Source: Viola odorata (Eukaryota > Streptophyta > Magnoliopsida > Malpighiales > Violaceae). Taken from it: a stretch of DNA of 64,000 bases. The DNA lies in NCBI GenBank assembly GCA_963691705.1, contig OY829541.1:52472377-52536376 (forward strand). The letters are read 5' to 3'. Both the position numbers and the translations under genes were made by a program. This document shows, piece after piece, positions 46,701 to 57,065 of this stretch. The notes below the pieces were generated by a model. It saw only the letters and a program-made list of their open reading frames with translations. It had not been told where the DNA came from and searched no databases. Position 1 is the stretch's first letter. Every line of letters starts with the position of its first letter.

Positions 46701-48471
46701 ATTGCATTTTGCGGCCTACCAATGTCGTTACCAAGTTAACTTGTATTTCCAACATATATATTAATAGAAGTAATTATATAAAAATATCATTTTTATATCA
46801 TTATTTAATAAAAAGCCGTCAAAATGATTTTCCATCCCAAGATTATTATTTCGTGCACTCCAGCTGATAAGTTTATGCATAGTTTTTTATATAATATGAA
46901 TAATACATATACTAATATCTTAATATTAATACTCTCTTAGTAACGTATGTGGTAAGAGATGACTGAAATTATCTTTTAATTATTATGTATAATTTATTTA
47001 TTTAAATAAATAAATATTAAGTAAATATTAGAATAATATATATCTATATTTAAGTAACAAGCTAACTTAAACAAATTAATGAATTTAAACCAAAAATTAA
47101 AATGATACTATATATATTTATATAAATAAAGGGCACATCTTTTCATCCAAAAGGAGTTGCACCATGAACCAATGTTTCGCAAGAAATTAACGATTCAACG
47201 TAATCAGCCAGCTTGCAACTCAAACTTGACCAAAGTTAAAGTAACGATTGGTTGACGGAATTTATGAGAAAATAACTTTTGAGAATCCAATTTTTTTTTA
47301 TTCCTTTACTTTTCTCCAAAATAAGAGAAAATGATTTTCTAGCTAGAGTGTAAGGAATTTAACTTTCCCGAATGCAGGAAAAATTGTATTTAACAAAATT
47401 ACTTGCTTTTTAAACTAAATATTTGAGTAATCACATTTTAATCAATAAATAAAGTTATCACTTATTCGACTTATTGTTTTGTTCTTGTAAAAAAATTATC
47501 TTATTTAATTATAAAATTATCTAAATCAATAAAATAATTTAATGTGATTATTTTGCGATGTTCTATTGTAGGTTAAATAATGTGATATGTTTCTTCAGTA
47601 ATTATTTAAAAGAGTAACTTGACATTGAGTTTAGTAAATTTTTAATTAAAATTTGCTAAGTAATAAATAATAAAAGAGGGTTTTTTACTAAAACATAATT
47701 CATCATCTTCAACCATGCTAATATTTTGAAGTTATTATCTATCATACACTTATATCAAATAATCTTAACAAAAAATTATTTAAGTATATTTGAATCAAAT
47801 CAAATTCAATTAAATAATTAATTAATATTTAAGGAGGATTCCCAAGTAGTATAAAAAAAATACAAAAATATTAGTTTCGTGGAAATCGTAAAGTATCATT
47901 CAAACACAAAAATCATAAATTGATAGCTCAAGATACTTCTTTTAAAGTATGAATATTTTTTATAATTTAATTAAAAATATCATCTGTCTATATATATGAT
48001 TATAAAAGAAGAAAAGCTCTGCAAGAGACGTGGCATATTATTGATCCAGATAATTATTTTGTGAAGTTAGTATTTGTCGAATTAGCCATGATCACAAGCA
48101 AATGTTGCATCATCGGACCTTTTTATGTTATAGTTTCCAACCTTTCTGTCGGTCACTAGCTCCATTTAATTGTTGTGATCATACAAAATTAATTCTGTAT
48201 TGCAAAATAATAATTAAGATACATATAATCCGAAAATCCGCTATTTTAGTATTAAATATATTCACATGAAGGATAAAGTATTAAGCATGTATAATTTTTT
48301 TAAGAGAAAAAGTGCCTGAATAATAATGTAATTAGGAGGTGAGTAATAACGCCATATATAGTTCCAATTTAATTATAATCTTAATACCATCATGAGAGAC
48401 GGTCATCATTATTAATACAAAAGGGTAGGAACTTCGCTTGTTGACCTCGCAACTGAAGCAAGCTTCCATGA

Positions 48472-48710
48472 TACTCCCTCCTACTTTTATTAGCTGTCGC
48501 TTTGACTTTGGGCACGCATATTAATGAAATCGGATGACTCACTGTTTGAGACAATTTTATCTCTTACTTTTTCTCGAACGTATGGGCATCCTTAACGTAC
48601 GTTCAAGAAAAAGTAATTGGGGAAATTGTCTTAAACAGTGAATTGTCCGGCTTTCTTAATATGTATGTTCAAAATCGAAGCGACGTTTAATTAAACTGAG
48701 AGGGAGTGTA
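48472..48710. mobile_element. Stowaway-like MITE
   Basis: About 235 bp foldback flanked by TA. The left terminus ctccctcctac pairs with the right terminus gagagggag. Long arms pair across attagctgtcgctttga / cgaagcgacgtttaatt and gactcactgtttgagacaa / ttgtcttaaacagtgaatt. TA target and CTCCCTC ends are typical of Tc1/mariner-derived Stowaway MITEs. Confidence 0.85.
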
Positions 48711-49068
48711 TGAAAACGAGTTCCAATTACTGTGAGCTAAAGCAATCGATCATATTTCACGACGTCAAGTCATGTAAATTAGAAAATTCAAATTCAAAAA
48801 TTAAATGCTCCAGCTGCTGAGCAAAAAGTATACAGTTAGTAAGTAGTTTTAATTTGGTGCGGTATATATATGTTTGAACACAGAGAGAAAAGCAAAGAAA
48901 GGAACATGGCACCTTACAGGACGTATGACATGAATAACACTGTACATGTGGATATGTATGTGACTACACTTGAGTAGCATAATTGCAAGCACTAATGGAG
49001 TTTCACATGCGTGTGAATAAGAATAAAAAATGGCGTGTGTCATGGGCTACCTAGTTACCAATAAATGT

Positions 49069-49332
49069 TACTCCCTCTGCCTTTTTTAACTGTTGTTTTT
49101 TTACGAATTTTTACTGTTTATAATATTTATCATTTTATCAATTTCGAGATATATATTTTGTGCAAATGACAAAAAAAAATTATACATCAACCTAATTTAA
49201 TGGTGGTGTGGTAATTTGAGTGAAAATTAGAGAAAAAAATGAAACAATTTGGAATAAAATAAAATAAAAAATTATTTTTTTTAATTTTTTACTATTTTAA
49301 AACGTTTATTATTAAAGTACAGAGGGAGAGTA
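49069..49332. mobile_element. Stowaway-like MITE, second type
   Basis: About 260 bp with TA at both ends and terminal inverted repeats ctccctctg / cagagggagag. Its inner sequence, AT-rich with aactgttgttttttt and acgtttattattaaag, differs from the element 360 bp to its left. Confidence 0.8.
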
Positions 49333-50509
49333 ACATATAAGAAAGAAACAAAAATCTGTAAGAAGTGATCCTATTCCTACCTAGTTAAGGATTGCCGGCG
49401 GGCACTCCGCTCGCCAGTCTTGACAGTCATTCCTTTTCAATCAGAAAAAAATAATGGTATTGTGTTGCGTATACATCGGCTTCTAAGTGTTTTGGAACAT
49501 TCAACATACCTCAAATTTTTTTTTTTTATAATTTGGGTTCAGATCAACTCCTATACTATAATTTTATCAATATCAATTCATAACTAACCACTCTACCAAC
49601 TTATGGTGCATGGCACATCCTTTTTTTCCCCTTCCCATTTTAGGATCTTTGACCTTCATCAATCAACAGGGGCAATCAAATTTACACAAATAAAAAAGAG
49701 TCAGTATCAATTAATCGGCACTCACTCTCTCGTGTTCAACCCTTAACTGTTTTAAAAATGTTGGGATATTATTTAGGTCGTCATTCGAACTCTAACCCAA
49801 TAAAATGTGGATTAATTTGACCCAAAAATGAATCTAAAATACCACATTATATAAAAAAATAATTAATCGGCACGTGAGAACCATGACGAGACACATATCA
49901 AACGTTTATAATAAAATCTAATGAAGGATATTTTTTTAGTGTAGACAAATAATTTTTTTATATCAAAATGGAAAATGGAAAATCATTAATTTAAGGTCGA
50001 TTTTTAATTAATTAATATTTAAATTCAAACCCGTGATCGATCGTTCCTCAACCACCAGTTTTCTTCGGGGCGGGGACCGCTTGTGCATTTAGAAATTTTG
50101 TGGTGCCGTATTGCCATTTCTTTTGTTGGGTCAATCAAAGAAACATGCCACAAACAAGCAAAATGTACCATGTTGTCCAAATTGTCCAAATTAAGAATAA
50201 AAATGTTCTAATTATAAGTTAAGAAGTTGTTTTTAAAACTAAAATAAACCTTTTTCAAGCAAGAACTAGAAAAGTCTTCTTTAAAGCTAAAAAAATAAAC
50301 CCTTGACGGTCACTAATTAATTTGGACACGGATAGGTTGAAAACGTTGCACGGTGAAAACTACGTAAGGATGTGGATTGCAATATGGTGGCGGGTGGCGG
50401 GTGGCGTATCAAACTCTTTAAATTCTCAAAGATTTTTTTGGTTGCATGATGCAAGTTGCAGGACCAACTTAATTACTTATTTCTTTCTTTCTTTAAATTT
50501 GAGTAAAAG

Positions 50510-50805
50510 TAAAAAAACCTTTCAATTTAATGTCTTAATTAATTACCCTCTATACTATTTATTATTATTTAATGACTCCTTTAGATTTGTATATTTTTGT
50601 TTAATTATCCCACCGTTAAAAATAACTTCCGTGTCATAAATTTCATTAAAAAAAATTGTCACGTCTTTTAACGGAGTACATGACATGTATGATATCTTTA
50701 ACAGTGAGAGGATAATTAAACAAAAATATACAAATCTAAGGGAGTCATTGAACAAATAAATAGTCTAGGGGTGAATAATTAAACATTAAAATTCAGGTTT
50801 TTTTT
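50510..50805. mobile_element. Foldback (inverted-arm) element
   Basis: The two halves are near-perfect inverted copies: atgactcctttagatttgta and tgtttaattatccc on the left pair with gggagtcattgaac and aggataattaaacaaaaata on the right. The outer arms continue through taattaattaccctctatac / gtgaataattaaacattaaa. Its two arms translate into the same pseudo-peptide on opposite strands, which is a shadow of the repeat and not a gene. Confidence 0.75.
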
Positions 50806-51444
50806 TATATAGATTTTACCCGTTTGTACATATGAGTACGTGGTTTGACATGCTTTTATAACATATATTTATTTTCCTTTATATATATTGCATAACTATA
50901 CTTATATATACATGTTTGTGTTAAATAGTAGATGAGAGTAATTGAGCTTTTTCTTCCCTATTATTTTTTCCTTGATAAGTTTTTTTCCCTTGGTTATACA
51001 ATAAAATAGACGATTATATCTAGTAATATTGTATTTATTTTTTTATAAATTAATTTATTGGATGAAAAAAAAGAAAAAAAATTATTTATAGAGAAATATT
51101 CGCTCATTAATATAGTAGATTAGGAAATATCTTTACTAATGTTAATTAACACGTTTCTTGAAAATCTAAATAGATTTACATTATTTTTACATATATTGGT
51201 CTATAAAATATAAACTCATCTAGTGATCAAAAAGTCGGTGGTGATTATTAAAAAAAAATCGTTTATCTTTATTAGTGTCAATTTCATCTTTATTAAAAAA
51301 ATGTTAGGTTTATTACTAAGATTTATGAAATGGTCAATAAAAGGATTTTTATTGCAAATCTACATACTCAATGTTTTTAAAATTAATTTCAAAAATTCAT
51401 AATTTTTTTTCCGGATTGGCATAAAAATTACTTTTAAAATGGAT

Positions 51445-51600
51445 AAAAATTTAAAAAAAATCCTGAATTTTAATGTTTTAATTAATCATTGCCTGGATTA
51501 TTTATTCGTTCAATGAACCCCATAAATTTATATATTTTTATTTAATTACTCCCTTACCGTTAAAGATAGTTTACGCGTCATATACTCTGTTAAAAAAATT
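51445..51600. repeat. Single-arm relative of the 50.5-kb foldback
   Basis: The sequence tgaattttaatgttttaatt, tcaatgaacccc, tatatttttatttaattact and ccgttaaagatag follows the order of one arm of the foldback about 0.7-0.9 kb to the left. The second arm is missing. Confidence 0.65.
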
Positions 51601-54522
51601 TAGCAGGTGAGAAAAAAATTTGCAATGTCAGCCTATGATCAGAATTATCAAAAAAGGATAAGATCGAATGTTGTGGAATGCATATGATCAAAATTATCAA
51701 AAATCCTTGTTTAAAAAGTTTGGTGCGGTAGATGTACATGGGCTCCACCAAATGGGCCACTCTTGGGCCCAACTTGCAATCTTATCCAGCTTTGTTGGCC
51801 CTCTCGTCTTACTCTAGAATCTAAAACTCTCTTGGCCACTTGGGTCATTGCCCCTTTGAATTATTCTTGTCAAACTTTTGTTAGTTTGTTTTAATTAAGA
51901 ATCTTACTTTTTGTTTTGTTTAGCTTAAATGGGTTGTTAGCCTATCATAAGTCATAACTTTGAGATAATTACGGACGTATTATTATTATTATTTAAGTTG
52001 TTTGCCTTCTGTAACAAGTTAGGTAATTGGGCTTTGTCCAACGAAATCATGCAAAATGAGAGAGAGGAAGACCAACTCATCGTTTGCCTTCTTTTTGTGA
52101 TTTGATCAGCATCTCGTCTTTTTTCTTGATTGAGATATGTGCCTTTCTTCTTTCTAAAAGGCTTAGCTGATCAAGTAGAAGGTGCTGCTACTTTGCTTTA
52201 TGTATTTGCAACCTTCTGTACGTATTAACTTTTTGAATTGATGTCAGCAATACATAGCCCTGAGAGTATTTTGATAGAAAGTATTATTTCTTTTCTTTTC
52301 TTACGTAAATAGAAATATAAATAAGAAAATTCGAAATCCTTACTAAAATAAAATAAAATCGAGACTTTATTCTCTCTCTTTTTCCTTTTAAGGAAAAAAC
52401 TAAGTTGATTGATGAAAGTATTTCGATGCTTATAAATCTTCCATCATGCTATTAATTAATTCTATCATTTATGTGTAGCACTTGTGACGATCTCTGCCCT
52501 TATTTAGCATAATTCTTTCATAAATGAAAAATTATGACCTAAGTCTAATTTGAGATCTACTATTTCTATTTTACGGAAAGATTACTGAGTTATAAATTTA
52601 TTGAATAATTTTTTTTATATATAAAGATAAGTTAGATCTTTAGTTAGCTTAAGAAAGAAAACAACTAAAAGGAATCACAAGTAAAGAGATTAATTGGAGA
52701 GAACAATAAGGACGTGCATTATAATTATGTCCACATCACAAATCAATGTCTAACTTATAAAATGATAGAAATGAGAACCATAGTCATGCAAAATGATGAC
52801 AAGTGAAAAAAATTATTCTAAAAGAATCATTTATTTGAATAGATCGAAAAAATTTACATATTTAATTACTCGATTTAAATTTAAGACGAAGTTAGCATTG
52901 AATCGCCAACTGTAGTGCAGATCGGCCCGTTAATTATGGGCTTCGAGTGAGTGATGGGCTTTGTGTTTTTGAGGTGCCTCCTACTGGGCTTTGAAATTAT
53001 TTGTACAGGTTGGTAGGATGAAACCATCCCAACAACAAGGTATTTGTTACCACAATCGTTATAAAACAAATCTCGTTTGAATATTGTCAAATTTTAATAT
53101 TCCATTTTCATCATTTTATTTTATTTTATTTTTTATGATTGTTTTTACATTTTTTTTCCAATTTCTTCCTAATTCTTTATATTTTTGCACTTTAATTTTT
53201 TTTCTCTTTTTAGAATTTGTTATTATTTTCATAAAAGTTATATTAATTTTAGATATTTATTGGGCCCACGATAAAAAATAATAATAAAGCAAATAAACAC
53301 ATAAAACCACTTTGATAGTTAAAAGGTGTAATCTCGGTGGCTTAGATGTTATTGGATAACATAACAACTGTTAGGGGTATGTATGTCTAGAAAGATAGTT
53401 GGAGGGCAAAATTTGATAAGTGAGAAAATTTTGGTTTGGTTTTGTGTGTTTTCCCCTAGTTATACACGCATCACTTGATTCCACAAGCCTAGTTATGCTA
53501 TGCATCACTTGAGCAAATTAATTGAATTGGACCGAACGATTAGAACGACCGAATCAATGTGGTTTCATTGTTGTTCAGCAACAACCAACAAAAACGAGAC
53601 CCAATCTAATTTAAACTAAAAAGGTTTAAATTTTTTTTTGACTCTTCTGATTAAAACATGTCATATCATATTAGATCAATCTCATCCATTCATTACAAAT
53701 AGATGGTTGAAATTTAATTGTATTTTTTAAAATCTTAATAGGCAACAAAAATTAAATTGCTTCATATTTTTGGACTCCGTTATATATCAAATTTGTTAAA
53801 TTCTAATGATAACTATTAAGTTCCTATCATCTTTGTACTAAAAAATATATAAATATACGATTATTTTATTGGTTGTAATGTAATATATAAACTCTATTCA
53901 ATATCATTAAAATATCTCAATATTTTCAGAAAATTTTAAAACAAAAATTGCGAACCAATAGAAAAAATATCAACTATAGCCAAGTTTGAGTTAAAATAGT
54001 TTATATATTTTTTGTTTATACCATATTAAAATAATTTGATTCAAGAGCTTGTGTTGTGTGTTATGATTATATACGAGTGACAGTGATAAAGTTTCTACCG
54101 AAAAAATAAATGGCAATATTTTTTTGTCAAAAATATAATGGAGTGGTATTTTTTTTGTAATGATAGAATTTAATGTTTTTTTTTGTCCCTTATAGCCTTT
54201 TCTCAACGTAAGTAATATATATTTTTCTGTTTTCATGAACGTGAAAAAAGGAAGTAATTTAATTACTTGCTAATTATTAAATTTTAAATAAATTCAATTA
54301 AATTTCAACCATTTATTTATAATGAATAGATGATAAGTTATGTTTTAATGAATATTAGAGGAGCGGAATTCTTTTAAAAAAATTGAGTATCGCACTTTGC
54401 CTCTTTCTTTCTTTTCTCTTTTGATTCTTTCCCTTCCATTCCCCCTTTCTGTTCTTCCATACCCAAAAACAGAGCTCTCTGTTCCGTTTCACATCTCCCT
54501 ATGACAACAAACCACTGTTAAG

Positions 54523-54730
54523 TACTCTCTCCGTTTTCGAATAATCGTTACTGGTTAATATTTATGCATGCGTTTCGAAGAGGCCGAATGACACACAAAA
54601 AGTTCCGTACTTTTTCTCGGACGTGTACGTTAGAAAAAAAGTACTTTTGGGGTCAAACAGTGAGTCATTCGGCTTCCTCGAAACGCGTGCATAAACAGTA
54701 AAGTGTCAATTATTCGAAAACGGAGGAGTA
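54523..54730. mobile_element. Stowaway-like MITE with very long arms
   Basis: About 205 bp, flanked by TA. The ends ctctccgttttcgaataat / attattcgaaaacggaggag are almost perfect complements. Pairing continues through atgcatgcgtttcgaagagg / cctcgaaacgcgtgcat. It lies immediately upstream of the inositol-transporter exon. Inner motifs (actttttctcggacgt, aacagtgagtca) resemble the 48.5 kb element. Confidence 0.88.
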
Positions 54731-54789
54731 TTAATTAATTAAGTTTCTAATCTTAATTTTGATTTTACAATTATTGGGTTGATCAAGAA

Positions 54790-54925
54790 ATGGAAGGAGG
54801 GGTGCATCCAGGAGTAGATTCCTCTCCTTTTAGAGAATGCTTCTCTCTTGCTTGGAAGAACCCTTATGTTCTTCGTCTAGCATTCTCTGCCGGAATTGGT
54901 GGCCTTCTTTTTGGCTATGACACTG
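54790..54925 (+). pseudogene. Orphan first exon of an inositol transporter
   Basis: The 45 codons from ATG at 54790 (MEGGVHPGVDSSPFRECFSL, then AWKNPYVLRLAFSAGIGG and LLFGYDTG) match exon 1 of plant INT1/INT2-type H+/myo-inositol symporters, and the exon ends at the expected phase-1 donor. The next part of the family, VISGALLYIRDDF, and the rest of the 12-helix protein are not found in the following 2 kb. It is therefore an isolated exon, left by truncation or transposition. A chimeric transcript with the exon-like segment at 55059 would be in frame. Confidence 0.75.
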
Positions 54926-55058
54926 GTAATTATTACTTTTCTTAATTATTGGGTACATAATTACATATCCTCTCATCCTCTCTCTCTCGCTGATTGGGAA
55001 TTAGGTTAATCTTAGGTTTTCACAAATTGAAGGAAACAAAAAGAGGGTTTTGATACAG

Positions 55059-55890
55059 TGGCTGTGAAGGATTCTGCTAGACTCAAAGATCTGATCCTTG
55101 ATTCGGTAAGTGTCTGATTTTTCATGTGTTTCTTCTCGATTGATAGATCTGTTTTTTTGCTTTTCAATTTAGATGATGAAACCTCAAAAGGCATCCTATA
55201 TGTTTTAGAATTAATTAATTTGTATTTTGGCTACTGAGTTTGTTTGTTTGTTTTCTATGAATACCCTTTTATGTTTTGTAGATCATTAATTTGCTAATGA
55301 TTACGAGGCCGATTAGCAATATGCGGAGAAATATGTGTTTCTTGTGTGTTTTGGTTGAGATTTATAGAATGAATTAAGTGATTGAGGTTTTTACGGTTGT
55401 ATCGAGAGCAGCTGCATCTTTCTTTTTCCCCTCTGGCATGTGCGTCTGTGTCTTGTAGCAATCTCACTGTGCAGTGCCTCAAAACGTAAGAGCTAAGATT
55501 GGTGACAATAGAGAATTTGTTCCCTTCCTGCCATCCCAGAAAACCCATTTCTTTTTTACTATTTCAAATTAATAAATTTTTTCCTTTAATTCTTCATCTT
55601 CTTGGGGTATTTTCTTCATTTTCTTGGGGTATTTTATATAACCCTTTGAAATCTTAGAGAAGGATATGATATGGTTTGCATACCCGGAAAATATTTAGTC
55701 TTAATATTTAATATAATATATTAATTATATAAATTTTATAGTGAATCATGTTTCTTCTGATTTCATTATTTTGAGTTGTAATGCATTTTTATTTATGGCA
55801 GAGGACCTTGGTGACTTCAAGTCAGAGCTTAAACTGTCACTTTTCCAGCTTGGTATTAGTCCTCAGATTTTAGCATCAATACTTATGCAG
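55059..55890 (+). other. Two exon-like segments of unknown origin
   Basis: Segment 55059-55105 (AVKDSARLKDLILDS) is bracketed by an acceptor (gatacag) and donor (gtaagt). Segment 55804-55890 (DLGDFKSELKLSLFQLGISP, then QILASILMQ) lies between gcagag and gtatac. They join in frame, and the first also joins in phase to the orphan transporter exon. I do not recognise the protein and found no continuation or start codon. This may be a captured or truncated gene piece. Confidence 0.4.
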
Positions 55891-56469
55891 GTATACAGTT
55901 TTCTTCAGCTAGTTTATGTATTATGTATATAATTCTATCATTATGTGAATTTGTTCCATGCTGCTCTCTTGCCACTGTATAAGATTCTTGTCCACCGAAG
56001 CAATGTTCTGAGTCTGGAGAGGGGGTCCCTTGAGAATGAGCATTTTTTTGAGTCATCTCAGTAAAACAATTGGATTTGAGGTGAATGAAAATTGTGAATT
56101 TTTTTTCCGATCTGCATGATCAGAACTCTCTATATGCTTTGCCTTGTTAATTTATGCTATGGTGCACTTATTTTAAAACAAGCAGATGAATACTTGTTAA
56201 TTTATGCTATGCCCCATAATTCAATGTTGTCTTTGAGCCCTATAATCACCTTTTCCCTTTTCTGTCTTATTGTTCTTGTTAATCAGTGGTGGCTGGTTCC
56301 TAAATCCTAATAGAAACTTAGAATGCCTATAGATTGCCAAAAATCTAGAGATGCCTTTAATTAGGCGCCATTAGTAAAAAGACCCAATATGTTGAAAGCT
56401 TTAAGAGAATCAGGCACGCATGTGAAAATAAGAGAGTCAAAAGAGGGTTTTTCTATTTATTTATTTTTC

Positions 56470-56870
56470 TGGCTAAAATTATGAAGTCTATTGCCTACAT
56501 TGCTTCCTAAAGCAATTACAACTTCATGCTCTGGTGCATGAACTTCCACAGATATATCTGAGAATGATCTGAAAAACCGATTAGGAGCACCTGCAATGAA
56601 TATCAAAACGATAATCAAACAACCAATGCGGGTACCCTTATATAGAATTAAAGAAACAGACTCCAATAATCTAGTGTTAGAGTCACCAATTCCGACCTTT
56701 TCAGTCACGCTAACTCCAATCTAGCATTCCACAAGTATTGACACAACCAAACATTACATGGCATAACCACAATCCAATCAACCCAATTGATGACATTTTT
56801 AGTTTTGAACCACTTGTATTCTTCTAAACCCTCGATTAATCTTGTTCGCACCTAGTCAATAAATTAAGAG
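56470..56870 (-). repeat. Inverted duplicate of HPPK-DHPS intron 1 / exon 2
   Basis: The reverse complement of this segment matches 57357-57770 closely over its full length, with a handful of substitutions and a 12-base gap (cctctgcctata is absent here). It includes the last part of intron 1, its acceptor (tcattgcag) and the first ~120 bp of exon 2, breaking off at the codon for Ser-Gln in NFSQ. It is a non-functional partial copy. Confidence 0.93.
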
Positions 56871-57065
56871 CAGTGAACAGGTTCTCCCCCCGCCCCCTCT
56901 ATACCCTAGAAGTTATATCGTGATTTCTATTGTTCTGTCTCTGCAATTGCAACTCTAGAGCATTCTTTTCATATATGCTATGCTGAGATTTATTGATTTT
57001 ATTGAACAGAGTAAATGAGAGCAGAATCAATGCCAAGAGTTGGTAATTAAGAAGCCAATCCTGCC

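Larger units (their letters stand above)
43790..54789. other. 11-kb gene desert with small transposons
   Basis: A long AT-rich interval without supported genes. I find complete Stowaway-like MITEs at 48.5, 49.1 and 54.5 kb, a foldback element at 50.5 kb and a one-arm relative at 51.4 kb. The stretch near 45.69 kb (ggggtggcaaaacgg) resembles sequence common in dispersed plant repeats. The rest looks like decayed, unrecognisable repeat DNA. Confidence 0.55.

Noticed and set aside
50555..50755. Small opposite-strand proteins sharing the peptide RFVYFCLII
   Set aside because: Both come from the two arms of a foldback element; the similarity is the inverted repeat itself.
56457..56708. Minus-strand frame resembling the HPPK N terminus
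   Set aside because: It is the inverted partial copy of intron 1 and exon 2. It breaks off after NFSQ and has no rest of the enzyme, so it is a repeat arm and not a second gene.
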